The notes under the pieces were generated by a model. The model was not told where the DNA came from. It did not search any database and worked only from the letters and a program-made list of their open reading frames with translations. A program made the position numbers and the translations under genes. Source: an uncultured Anaerotruncus sp. (GTDB lineage Bacteria > Bacillota > Clostridia > Oscillospirales > CAG-272). Taken from it: a stretch of 64,000 nt of DNA. Where the stretch lies: NCBI GenBank assembly GCA_905210995.1, contig CAJLZE010000002.1:1-64000 (forward strand), read 5' to 3'. Numbering within the stretch: the stretch's first letter is position 1; the number at the start of each line of letters is the position of its first letter. Below, piece after piece: positions 16,793 through 25,809 of this stretch.

Positions 16793-18694
16793 ATGGATAA
16801 CGGAATCACGTCGGTTCGTACCGCTTCCGAAAGCAACGAGGAAAGACGTCTGCGCCTTCTAAGGGAAGCGTGCCTGATCCCGCTCAGTCCCGGTGTGTAT
16901 ATAATGAAGGACGCGCGCGGAAAGGTCATTTATGTCGGAAAATCGCGCAAGCTGCGCGACCGTGTGTCGCAGTACTTTCGCAACGGTGAAAAAAATCTGA
17001 AAACACAGCGAATGACGTCGTCGGTGGACCGTTTCGAGTATATTCTCTGTGACACCGAAATGGAAGCGCTGACGCTTGAAAACACGCTGATAAAACAGTA
17101 CACACCGCGGTACAATATAAAACTGAAGGATGCAAAGTCCTATCCGTATATCAAGATCACATCCGAAAAATACCCTCGGCTTGTTATGAGCCGCAAAAGG
17201 GAGGACGACAGAGCACGGTATTTCGGACCGTACTCGGGGACCTCTACTGTTTTTTCGGTCATATCTCTCGTCAATAAAACACTTGGGCTACCGACCTGCA
17301 AAAAGAAGTTTCCCGCAGATATCGGCAAGGATCGACCGTGCCTTTACTACCGAATAGGTCAATGCAGAGGCGTGTGCACGGGAAATGTCGGTGAGGCCGA
17401 ATATCGCGGTCTTATCGACTGTGCCGCCGACGTGCTGCGCGGCAATACCGCGTCCGCCCGCCGTTCGCTCGAAGCGGAAATGTATGCTTACGCGGAAAAA
17501 GAAGCTTTTGAAGCGGCTGCGCGCTGCCGCGATACCATAAGAGCGCTCGAGGCTCTTTCGCAAAAACAGAAGGTCGTCGCCGCGCCCGATTGCGAGCAGG
17601 ATGTCTGCGGCGTTTACTCTGATGACAGTATATCTATGCTGTCGCTTCTGTCGATACGCGGCGGCGCGCTTGTGGACAAGATGGATTTCCCGATCACCGG
17701 TGATGCGATCGCCGACTCAAAGGCATATGTATCTCTTTTGTGCGAGCATTACGGAAAAAGCGGATACGCACCGCGGCGTTTGCTCGTCGGCTTTGAGTGC
17801 GATGAGGAGGATCTCGGTATCCTTTCCGATTATCTCAGCGGCATTGCGGGAAGAAAAGTCGCAGTGAGCATTCCTGTCATAGGCGATAACAGAAAGCTGT
17901 GCGATATGGCGGCAGAGAACGCCAAGGATGCCGCCGCGCGGATGAACCGCGACACGTCGCATGCCGAGGATGTTTCGGTGAAGCTTGCCGCAATGCTGAA
18001 ACTCGAGGTCGTGCCCGAAAGGATCGAAGCATATGATATTTCAAACCTCGGTGACGAGCATATAACCGCAGGTATGATAGTGACCGATCACGGACGTTTT
18101 CAGAAGCGTGATTACCGGTGCTTTACGATCAGATCGACCGGCGGCGCCGATGACTACGGCGCCATGCGCGAGGCGCTCACGCGGAGATTTGCGCATCTTT
18201 CCGATGAATCTGGAGCCTTCTCGATCATACCCGACCTCATCCTGCTCGACGGCGGTGAAGAGCACCTGCGTGTCGCTCTTGATGTAATGCGCAAAACCGG
18301 TGTCAGCATACCGGCTGTGGGAATGGTAAAGGATGATCATCACAAGACCCGCGCGCTCATTACGCCAGAGGGCGAGGTGAGCATTGCACACGAAAGAGGA
18401 ATTTACGGCTTTATATATCGCATTCAAGAGGAGGTACACCGCTTTACCGTGTCAAAAATGACGGGAGCGAAGCGAAAGACCTACCGTACATCCACTCTTG
18501 AAAAAATAAACGGGATAGGTCCCGTCAAGGCAAAGCTGTTGCTTTCGGCGCTCGGCGGGCTGAATGCGGTAAAAAATGCCGATCTTGAAACGCTTTCGGC
18601 TGTGAACGGCATATCTCACGCCGAGGCATATGCGGTGTTCGAGTATTTTCATCCCGAGGCACAAACAGAGGACAATGAACAGAAAGGACGGTGA
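16793..18694 (+). CDS. uvrC: Excinuclease ABC subunit C
   Basis: A 633-residue UvrC, the dual-incision nuclease of nucleotide excision repair. Domains in order: GIY-YIG nuclease (about 19-100, SPGVYIMKD then VIYVGKSRKLRDRV), a four-cysteine-type region near CLYYRIGQCRGVC, the UVR domain that binds UvrB (about 218-255), the RNase H-like second nuclease (YDISNLGDEHITAGMIV), and tandem HhH motifs at the end. Full length. The ATG at 16793 has AAAGGAA upstream; the frame is open further but through the HPr terminator. rsmD follows after 9 bases. Confidence 0.97.
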   Translation: MDNGITSVRTASESNEERRLRLLREACLIPLSPGVYIMKDARGKVIYVGKSRKLRDRVSQYFRNGEKNLKTQRMTSSVDRFEYILCDTEMEALTLENTLIKQYTPRYNIKLKDAKSYPYIKITSEKYPRLVMSRKREDDRARYFGPYSGTSTVFSVISLVNKTLGLPTCKKKFPADIGKDRPCLYYRIGQCRGVCTGNVGEAEYRGLIDCAADVLRGNTASARRSLEAEMYAYAEKEAFEAAARCRDTIRALEALSQKQKVVAAPDCEQDVCGVYSDDSISMLSLLSIRGGALVDKMDFPITGDAIADSKAYVSLLCEHYGKSGYAPRRLLVGFECDEEDLGILSDYLSGIAGRKVAVSIPVIGDNRKLCDMAAENAKDAAARMNRDTSHAEDVSVKLAAMLKLEVVPERIEAYDISNLGDEHITAGMIVTDHGRFQKRDYRCFTIRSTGGADDYGAMREALTRRFAHLSDESGAFSIIPDLILLDGGEEHLRVALDVMRKTGVSIPAVGMVKDDHHKTRALITPEGEVSIAHERGIYGFIYRIQEEVHRFTVSKMTGAKRKTYRTSTLEKINGIGPVKAKLLLSALGGLNAVKNADLETLSAVNGISHAEAYAVFEYFHPEAQTEDNEQKGR

Positions 18695-18703
18695 CGTTTT
18701 ATT

Positions 18704-19282
18704 ATGATGCGTATAATCACTGGGAGCGCACGCGGCACAAAGCTGGCGGCTCCCGAAGGAATGACCACAAGACCCACCGCCGAGCGCGCCAAGGAGGCGG
18801 TTTTCTCGAGTCTGCAATTCGGAATACGCGGCAGAACGGTGCTCGATCTTTTTGCCGGTTCCGGACAGATGGGACTTGAAGCGCTGAGCCGCGGAGCTGC
18901 GTTTGCGGTCTTCTGCGATTCGTCGCCGGAAGCCGTTGCTGTGATCAAAAAAAATGCCGAAAAAACGCATCTTTCAGACCGCTGTCGAATAGTCGGCGGA
19001 GATTCGCTCGATTTTTTGCGAACATCGGCGCGGGCGCTGCGGTTCGATATCGTTTTTATTGATCCGCCGTATGCCTCGGGGCTTGTTCCGAAATGTCTTG
19101 CAGCGCTTGCGGACCACGGTTTGCTGAATAAAGACGCGGTAGTCATATGCGAGACCGCGCGGGGAGCCGATCCGTTCGGCGGAGATGCCGCGCTGAAGAA
19201 CAGATTTGAGATCGTAAAAGAATCGGTATACGGAGCGGCGTATGTAACGATCATTAAACCGCGCGCCGGAGGATCGGAATGA
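18704..19282 (+). CDS. rsmD: 16S rRNA (guanine966-N2)-methyltransferase RsmD
   Basis: A 192-residue SAM-dependent methyltransferase. Seen: the N-terminal MRIITGSARGTKL typical of RsmD, SAM motif LDLFAGSGQMGLEALSRG, and catalytic motif IV DPPYASG. It methylates G966 of 16S rRNA. GAAAGGACGG precedes two adjacent ATG codons (18704 and 18707); either may be used. Its stop overlaps the coaD start, the widespread rsmD-coaD pair. Confidence 0.96.
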   Translation: MMRIITGSARGTKLAAPEGMTTRPTAERAKEAVFSSLQFGIRGRTVLDLFAGSGQMGLEALSRGAAFAVFCDSSPEAVAVIKKNAEKTHLSDRCRIVGGDSLDFLRTSARALRFDIVFIDPPYASGLVPKCLAALADHGLLNKDAVVICETARGADPFGGDAALKNRFEIVKESVYGAAYVTIIKPRAGGSE

Positions 19283-19788
19283 GGACTGCAATAATACCGG
19301 GCAGCTTTGACCCGATGACGATAGGTCATAAAAATATAATCGAACGCTCTTCCCGCCTTTTTGACCGGATCATAGTTGCGATAATGGTCAACCCGGACAA
19401 AAAAGGATTTTTCAGCTTCGCGGAGCGGAAAAAGATAGCGGAGCTGTCGCTTGCTGATATCGAAAACGTGACGGTCATGACCGCCGACGGATATCTTGCC
19501 GATCTTGCTGCGGCACTCGGAGCGTGCGCGATAATAAAAGGTGTGCGCAATGCCGACGATTTTGAGTATGAGCAGGAAATGGCTGCGTTCAATCATGACC
19601 GCAATCCTCACTGCGAAACAATGTATCTGCCGGCATACGGCGATATGAGCGATGTAAGCTCGTCGCTTGTGCGCCGTGCGGCGTGCGAAGAGGACGTTCT
19701 TCGTCTTATCGACCGCAATGCAGCTCAATACATCAGAGAACTGGGAAGGCTCCCGGTACAAACACATAAGGAAGGACCTCAAAAATGA
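19279..19788 (+). CDS. coaD: Phosphopantetheine adenylyltransferase
   Basis: A 169-residue enzyme for the fourth step of coenzyme A synthesis, joining 4'-phosphopantetheine and ATP. Hallmarks: GSFDPMTIGHKNIIERSS with the T/HxGH nucleotidyltransferase motif, and the later DMSDVSSSLVRR matching the ISSTxVR motif. Length is normal. ATGA overlap with rsmD upstream and ATGA overlap with nadE downstream indicate translational coupling, so CoA and NAD cofactor genes are expressed together. Confidence 0.97.
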   Translation: MRTAIIPGSFDPMTIGHKNIIERSSRLFDRIIVAIMVNPDKKGFFSFAERKKIAELSLADIENVTVMTADGYLADLAAALGACAIIKGVRNADDFEYEQEMAAFNHDRNPHCETMYLPAYGDMSDVSSSLVRRAACEEDVLRLIDRNAAQYIRELGRLPVQTHKEGPQK

Positions 19789-21692
19789 AAGACGGATTTA
19801 TAAAAGTCGCCGCTGCAGTCCCTGAGCTGAAGGTCGCGGATTGTGCATTCAACGCAGATAAAACTATCGAACTTGCAAAAAAAACTGCCGGTACGGGCGC
19901 TGTGATAACGGTTTTTCCCGAGCTCGGCATCACCGGATACACATGTCAAGATCTTTTCTTCCATGATACACTCATAAAAGCCGCCGAGCGCGAGACCGCA
20001 AGAGTTGCAGCGGCAACATCCGACCTCGGTACGCTTATTTTCATCGGTGTGCCGTTCAGAAGATCCGGAAAAATATATAACGTCGCCGCGGCGCTGTGGC
20101 GCGGCAGACTGCTCGGTCTTGTTCCGAAGAGCCTGATACCGAATTACGGCGAGTTCTACGAAATACGCCAGTTCACATCCGCCAAAGACGTCACCGAAAC
20201 GGTGAGCTATGCTGGGCAGACCTGCCCATTCGGAACAAAGCTGCTTTTCTGTCACGATCATCTTGACGAGCTGACCGTTGCAGCGGAAATATGCGAGGAT
20301 GTATGGGGACAGATGCCGCCGTCGGTATCGCACTGTGCCGCCGGTGCGACAGTTATAGTCAACCTTTCGGCGTCGAACGAGCTTATCGGCAAGGCGGAAT
20401 ACCGCCGCAGCCTCATATCGCAAAACTCCGCGCACAATATCTGCGGCTACATTTACACATCCGCGGGTTCGGGCGAATCGACCACCGATCTTGTATTTGC
20501 GGGACATTCGATGATCTGCGAAAACGGCGCAATGCTCGCCGAAAAAAAGCCGTTCTCTGGCGAAGAGATGCTCACCGCCGACATTGACGTTAAAAAGCTC
20601 ACATTCGAACGCTCAAAAAACAACGTTTTCAGGTGCGGCGACGACGCGGGATACACAAAGATCTCATTCGGCGACGAGCTCACCGAGACGCATCTTGAGC
20701 GCACCTTTGCACGCCGCCCGTTCGTTCCCGAGAATGACGGTATACGCGGCAACCGCTGCGGGCTTATACTTGATATGCAGTCCGTCGCGCTTGCAAAGCG
20801 CCTGAAGCACACCGGAGCAAAGACAGCCGTAGTAGGCATCTCGGGCGGTCTTGATTCCACGCTCGCCCTTATCGTTGCAGTACGCGCCATGGAAAAGCTC
20901 GGACGCCCGGCATCCGACGTTCTGACAGTCACAATGCCATGCTTCGGCACAGGAAAGCGCACGCGCAGCAACGCCGAGGATCTCTCGCTGCTGCTCGGCA
21001 CCGACTTTCGCTGCGTCGATATCGCCGCAGCCGCAGAGCAGCACCTTCATGACATCGGACACACGCTTGATAATTACGATGTGACATACGAGAATGCTCA
21101 GGCACGCGAACGCACGCAGGTCCTTATGGATATCGCAAACCAGACCGGCGGAATAGTTATCGGTACCGGTGACCTTTCGGAGGTCGCACTCGGCTGGTCG
21201 ACCTATAACGGCGACCATATGTCGATGTACGGCGTAAACTGCACCGTCCCTAAAACGCTTGTCCGCTACGTCGTGCGTCATTACGCCGACAACTGCGGAA
21301 ACGAAAAGCTTGCAGCAGTGCTTTGCGATATTCTCGACACTCCCGTCTCACCCGAGCTTGTGCCGTCAAAGCCGGGCGAGATAAACCAGCGCACAGAGGA
21401 CATCCTCGGCACATACGAATTGCACGACTTTTTCCTTTATTATATGATACGCGCGGGATATTCTCCCGAAAAGCTCTACCGTATTGCAAAGCTCAGCTTT
21501 GCGGGAACGTATGACGATGAATATATAAAAAAGACGCTGCGCCTTTTCTGCCGCCGTTTCTTTGCACAGCAGTTCAAGCGCTCCTGCATTCCCGACGGTG
21601 TGAAGGTCGGTACCGTTGCACTCTCGCCGCGCGGCGACTGGCGTATGTCGTCGGACACTTCCGCCGCCGAATGGCTGGCGCAGCTTGACTGA
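19785..21692 (+). CDS. nadE: Glutamine-dependent NAD+ synthetase
   Basis: A 635-residue two-domain enzyme. The N-terminal nitrilase-like glutaminase (about 1-280) carries the Glu-Lys-Cys triad: Glu in VFPELGITGY, Lys in LVPKSLIPNY and Cys in AAEICEDVWG. The C-terminal NAD synthetase has the PP-loop SGGLDSTLALIV and the substrate region TGDLSEVALGWSTYNGDHM. It uses glutamine to amidate deaminated NAD. Length matches the large glutamine-dependent form. Start ATG overlaps the coaD stop. Confidence 0.97.
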   Translation: MKDGFIKVAAAVPELKVADCAFNADKTIELAKKTAGTGAVITVFPELGITGYTCQDLFFHDTLIKAAERETARVAAATSDLGTLIFIGVPFRRSGKIYNVAAALWRGRLLGLVPKSLIPNYGEFYEIRQFTSAKDVTETVSYAGQTCPFGTKLLFCHDHLDELTVAAEICEDVWGQMPPSVSHCAAGATVIVNLSASNELIGKAEYRRSLISQNSAHNICGYIYTSAGSGESTTDLVFAGHSMICENGAMLAEKKPFSGEEMLTADIDVKKLTFERSKNNVFRCGDDAGYTKISFGDELTETHLERTFARRPFVPENDGIRGNRCGLILDMQSVALAKRLKHTGAKTAVVGISGGLDSTLALIVAVRAMEKLGRPASDVLTVTMPCFGTGKRTRSNAEDLSLLLGTDFRCVDIAAAAEQHLHDIGHTLDNYDVTYENAQARERTQVLMDIANQTGGIVIGTGDLSEVALGWSTYNGDHMSMYGVNCTVPKTLVRYVVRHYADNCGNEKLAAVLCDILDTPVSPELVPSKPGEINQRTEDILGTYELHDFFLYYMIRAGYSPEKLYRIAKLSFAGTYDDEYIKKTLRLFCRRFFAQQFKRSCIPDGVKVGTVALSPRGDWRMSSDTSAAEWLAQLD

Positions 21693-21696
21693 CGAC

Positions 21697-22053
21697 ATGA
21701 CCGGCGTGAAAGAGCGCACGGCAGAAGGTGGGACGTTTGCCGACAGAGTACGATCCGCCGTTGCGTCCATCCCCGCGGGACGTGTTGCATCTTATGCGGC
21801 GGTCGCGGCTGCAGCAGGCAGCCCGCGCGCTGTGCGGGCGGTAGGAAACATTCTGCATTTCAACCGCGACCCGATCGCGCTGCCCTGCCACCGTGTAGTG
21901 AACTGCGAGGGGCGTCTGGCACCGCATTTCGGCATGGGCGGTCCGCTGATACAGAAGGAACGGCTTGAAGCCGAGGGCGTACCGTCGGTGCGACGCGAAA
22001 ATGATTATTACGTCGATATGAAAAAATACGGATATCACTTTGAGCACGACTGA
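21697..22053 (+). CDS. Single-domain MGMT/Ogt-like DNA-alkyl binding protein
   Basis: A 118-residue protein equal to the C-terminal DNA-binding domain of O6-alkylguanine-DNA methyltransferases. The helix-turn-helix with the arginine finger (SPRAVRAVGN) and the active-site motif PCHRVV with Cys64 are present. It lacks the N-terminal ribonuclease-H-like domain of full MGMT and has GMGGPLIQKERL where Ogt has a GG-x-(D/E)xK segment. Alkyltransferase-like proteins usually replace the Cys by Trp or Ala; here it is kept, so it could be active or only a lesion-flagging factor for nucleotide excision repair (uvrC is 3 kb upstream). The ATG at 21697, just after the nadE stop, is chosen without a clear ribosome-binding site. 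Confidence 0.75.
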   Translation: MTGVKERTAEGGTFADRVRSAVASIPAGRVASYAAVAAAAGSPRAVRAVGNILHFNRDPIALPCHRVVNCEGRLAPHFGMGGPLIQKERLEAEGVPSVRRENDYYVDMKKYGYHFEHD

Positions 22054-22081
22054 ATAACTCAGAATAAAGGTATGGTGTGCA

Positions 22082-22783
22082 ATGGCTTATATCAGTTTTG
22101 AAAACGTCTGCAAATACTATAAAATGGGGCAGAATGTGATCGCTGCTGCCGATAATCTAAATTTTACGGTCGATAAGGGCGAGTTCTGCGTTGTCGTCGG
22201 TCCCTCAGGTGCCGGAAAGACGACACTTCTCAACATACTTGGCGGCATGGATGTCTGCGACAGCGGAAAGATCATGCTCGACGGCGATGAGGTGAGTTCG
22301 TTCAGCAAGAAAAGACTGACCGATTACCGCAGATATGACGTCGGATTCGTTTTTCAGTTTTACAACCTTGTTCCCAACCTCACAGCGCTTGAAAATGTTG
22401 AGCTTGCCGGCGAAATAAGCCGCGACCCGCTCCCGGCAGCTGACGTGCTGCGTTCAGTCGGACTTGAGGAACGTGCACAGAACTTTCCGGCACAGCTCTC
22501 GGGCGGAGAGCAGCAGCGCGTTTCCATCGCACGCGCCCTTGCCAAAAACCCCAAGCTCCTGCTTTGCGACGAGCCTACGGGCGCTCTTGACTACCAGACA
22601 GGCAAAAGCATACTCAAGCTCCTTTGGGACAGCTGCCGCAGCACCGGCAAGACGGTCATCGTCATAACACACAACAGTGCGCTGACCAAAATGGCAGACC
22701 GCATCATAAGGATAAAGAACGGTCAGATCGTTTCGTGCGAAAAGAATCCTTCGCCCGTGCCCGTGAGCGAGATCGAGTGGTAA
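22082..22783 (+). CDS. ABC transporter ATP-binding protein (MacB/LolD type)
   Basis: A 233-residue ATPase with Walker [11 protein letters not shown]-loop [18 protein letters not shown], signature [15 protein letters not shown], Walker [13 protein letters not shown] and H-loop ITHNSAL. The sequence DEPTGALD and the FQF-NL segment are characteristic of the MacB/FtsE/LolD group that works with FtsX-type permeases. The permease begins 7 bases after its stop, so the two form one transporter. These complexes act mechanically on substrates outside the membrane rather than pumping through it; the substrate is unknown. Confidence 0.93.
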   Translation: MAYISFENVCKYYKMGQNVIAAADNLNFTVDKGEFCVVVGPSGAGKTTLLNILGGMDVCDSGKIMLDGDEVSSFSKKRLTDYRRYDVGFVFQFYNLVPNLTALENVELAGEISRDPLPAADVLRSVGLEERAQNFPAQLSGGEQQRVSIARALAKNPKLLLCDEPTGALDYQTGKSILKLLWDSCRSTGKTVIVITHNSALTKMADRIIRIKNGQIVSCEKNPSPVPVSEIEW

Positions 22784-22789
22784 CGGAGA

Positions 22790-25700
22790 ATGAAGAAAAC
22801 ATATTTTCTGATGATCCTGCGCAGCGTGTACCGCACAAAATCAAGGTTTCTTTCGATACTTGCGATCGTTGCGGTAGGCGTCGGTTTTCTCGGCGGGCTT
22901 TTGTCCACCGCGCCGGATATGCAGCTCACTGCTGACAAGTATTACGATGACTACCGTTTTTTTGATATAGACGTCAAGGGAACGATGGGGCTTACCGACG
23001 ACGACGCGGATGAGCTCTCGAAGCTTGAATGCGTTGACAGGGCAATGCCCGCGCGCGTCACCGACGTCAATCTCGACTGCCTCGGCGAGGCATATGTCAC
23101 ACGCGTGTACGGAGTTGACCTTTCCGCACGCGGCAGCGACGGGTTCATAAACGATTTTGAACTTGTTGACGGAAGAATGCCGGAAAACGCCGGCGAATGC
23201 CTTATCGCTTCACCGAACGGCTACACCTCCGACCATAAGGTCGGCGAGGTCTTCACGATATCCGCCTCAAACCGCGATATCGAAGGAACATATGCGTTCG
23301 AATCCCTTACGGTCTCCGGAATCGTGCGCTGCCCGCAGTATATGTCGATCGAACGCGAGCCTTCGACCGTCGGCACGGGCAGGGTAAACGTCATAATGTT
23401 CGTGTATCCCGAATGCTATGCGCTCGAGCCGTACACGGATATATTCCTGCGCCTTACCGGTGCGGCAGAGCTTAACACCTTTTCCGACAAATATTTTGAG
23501 CTCGTTGACAACGCCGAAGAGAAGCTTGACGATTTCGGCAAGGAACGCAGCGATATAAGATTTGAATCGATAAAAAGCAACGCTTCCGCCGAGATCGCGG
23601 ATGCCAAAAAACAGTATAACGATTCCAAGGACCGCGCAGACCGCGAGCTTGCCGCCGCCAAAGGCAAGATAGATGACGCCGAGACTCAGATAAAGGATGC
23701 CGAGGCAAAGCTTGAAGCTTCGAGAGCGGAATACACCGCCAAAAAAGCAGAGATCGAAGCAAAGCGCAGCGAATTAACGTCTGCCTATGAAACGCTCGAA
23801 CGCACGGTTGCGGCATCAAAAGCCAATGCCGAGCGTAAATACGGCAGCAACACGGCAGCGCTTGAAGCAGCACTTGCGGCGATCGAAAAAACGGCAGCGG
23901 AGCAAAGAGCCTCGCTCGATGCAGCCGATACCGAATTGAATGGCTATGAGACGGCGCTCGGAGAATCGGAGAAAAGCCTTTCCGACGCGGCAGGGAAGAT
24001 CGAAACAGAAAAAAATAAGCTTGCCGACGCCCGCCGCGAATATGATGAATCGGAGAAAAAAGCCCGTGAGGAGCTTGCCGATGCCGAAACGAAGATAAAA
24101 GACGCCGAGGAAAAGCTCGAAAGCCTTGACACGCCCTCGTGGTATATAACCGACCGCCGTGACAATATCAGCTTCAACAGCTATCGCGGCAATTCCAACA
24201 AGATAAATGCGATAGCCCGTGTATTTCCCGTATTTTTCTTCTTTGTTGCTGCACTTGTAGCTCTTACGACAATGACGCGTATGGTAGAAGAGGAACGCAC
24301 ACAGATGGGCACGCTCAAAGCACTCGGGTATTCCGACGGCGTGATAATGGCATATTATCTCGCCTATTCGGTGCTCGCCAGCGCGCTCGGCAGTCTTGTC
24401 GGCGCAGCGATAGGCTTCCGCTCGCTACCCAAGGTCATAGCCGGTGCGTACTCGATGCTCTATGATGTGCCCGCGACACTCACGCCGTTCAGGTGGAATT
24501 ACTTTGCCATCATAACACCGATAGCAATAGTCTGCACCTCCGCCGCAACATTTGCAGCCTGCATATCCGAGCTGCGCGAACGCCCCGCATCCCTCATGCG
24601 TCAGCGTGCACCGAAAGCCGGGAAGAGGATATTCCTCGAACGTATCTCCATCATCTGGCGCCATCTCGGATTTACGGCAAAGGTTACGGTGCGCAATATA
24701 ATCCGATACAAGAAACGTTTCTTCATGACCGTTTTCGGCATCGCGGGTTGCACGGCGCTGCTTCTGACCGCATTCGGGCTGCGTGACTCGATACACGACA
24801 TAGTGGATAAGCAGTTCGGAGATATATATAAGTATGACCTCACCGTCTACGTTTCGTCGGGCACCGATGTCGGCACCGACCGCGAGCTTTCCGACTTTCT
24901 CGCTTCCGGGTACACAAGAGGGTATCTTGCCATGCATACCGAATCGGGAAAGATAGGGAAGGAAGGTCTTGCAATACAGGTAACGGATGATCCCGGCTCC
25001 TTCCGCGATTTTGTTACGCTGCGCGAACGCAAAAGCGGAAAGAGCATTGATTTCACCGCGGATACAGACGGCGTGATACTAACCGAAAAAATATGCGAGA
25101 CACTTGGCGTGAAGGTCGGCGACACAGTAGAACTTCAGGATGCCGACGGTATGACAGCCGCCGTAAGAGTCGCCGGTATAACCGAAAATTACGTCACAAG
25201 CTATTGCTACATGACCGACAAGACGTATGAAGCCGCATTCGGACACAAATCCGAAACCAATATGCTTCTTGTGGGATTAACAGCCGATGACGCGGAGTCA
25301 CGCGACGCCGCGGCGCAGGAAATACTGAAAAGCGGCAATATCCTTATGATGACATTTTCACAGACGATACGCGAAAGCTTTTCAAACACCGTAAAAAAGA
25401 TCGACTATATCGTAATGGTGCTGATCTTTTCGGCCGGTCTGCTTGCCGTTATCGTTGTATACAACCTCACAAATATAAACATCTGCGAACGCAGAAAAGA
25501 GCTTGCGACTCTGCGTGTCCTCGGCTTCCACAATTCCGAGACCGCGTCATACATCTACCGTGAAACGGGAATACTCACCGTAGTAGGTATTCTTGTCGGC
25601 TTTGCGTTCGGCGTCTGGCTGCATTCGTTCGTCGTAAGAACAGCCGAGGTCGATGCAGTAATGTTCGGAAGAAGCGTATACGCGGCGAGCTACCTTTGGG

Positions 25701-25801
25701 CTGCGCTCGTCACCGCGGGATTTGCCGCTGCGGTCGACCTTATGATGTATCCCGTGATAAAGCGCATTGATATGGTCGAAGCAATGAAAGCAAATGAGTG
25801 A
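22790..25801 (+). CDS. FtsX-like ABC permease with long extracellular coiled coil
   Basis: A 1003-residue permease. Helix 1 is at about 19-40, followed by an extracellular MacB-type domain. A long Ala/Glu/Lys-rich coiled coil spans about residues 230-450 (for example DAETQIKDAEAKLEASRAEY). Then come a three-helix FtsX domain (about 475-600), a second periplasmic-like domain, and a final three-helix FtsX domain to the C-terminus. This double-FtsX layout is common in Firmicute permeases of the MacB superfamily; the coiled coil between helices is the distinctive part and could reach into the cell wall. Paired with the ATPase directly upstream. Convergent with feoB, only 8 bases apart, with no visible terminator. 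Confidence 0.9.
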   Translation: MKKTYFLMILRSVYRTKSRFLSILAIVAVGVGFLGGLLSTAPDMQLTADKYYDDYRFFDIDVKGTMGLTDDDADELSKLECVDRAMPARVTDVNLDCLGEAYVTRVYGVDLSARGSDGFINDFELVDGRMPENAGECLIASPNGYTSDHKVGEVFTISASNRDIEGTYAFESLTVSGIVRCPQYMSIEREPSTVGTGRVNVIMFVYPECYALEPYTDIFLRLTGAAELNTFSDKYFELVDNAEEKLDDFGKERSDIRFESIKSNASAEIADAKKQYNDSKDRADRELAAAKGKIDDAETQIKDAEAKLEASRAEYTAKKAEIEAKRSELTSAYETLERTVAASKANAERKYGSNTAALEAALAAIEKTAAEQRASLDAADTELNGYETALGESEKSLSDAAGKIETEKNKLADARREYDESEKKAREELADAETKIKDAEEKLESLDTPSWYITDRRDNISFNSYRGNSNKINAIARVFPVFFFFVAALVALTTMTRMVEEERTQMGTLKALGYSDGVIMAYYLAYSVLASALGSLVGAAIGFRSLPKVIAGAYSMLYDVPATLTPFRWNYFAIITPIAIVCTSAATFAACISELRERPASLMRQRAPKAGKRIFLERISIIWRHLGFTAKVTVRNIIRYKKRFFMTVFGIAGCTALLLTAFGLRDSIHDIVDKQFGDIYKYDLTVYVSSGTDVGTDRELSDFLASGYTRGYLAMHTESGKIGKEGLAIQVTDDPGSFRDFVTLRERKSGKSIDFTADTDGVILTEKICETLGVKVGDTVELQDADGMTAAVRVAGITENYVTSYCYMTDKTYEAAFGHKSETNMLLVGLTADDAESRDAAAQEILKSGNILMMTFSQTIRESFSNTVKKIDYIVMVLIFSAGLLAVIVVYNLTNINICERRKELATLRVLGFHNSETASYIYRETGILTVVGILVGFAFGVWLHSFVVRTAEVDAVMFGRSVYAASYLWAALVTAGFAAAVDLMMYPVIKRIDMVEAMKANE

Positions 25802-25809
25802 GATGTCGA

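Noticed and set aside
18649..19782. 377-codon open frame on the minus strand over uvrC end, rsmD and coaD
   Set aside because: It is antisense to three well-supported genes, is rich in His/Arg/Ser without any domain, and has no ribosome-binding site.
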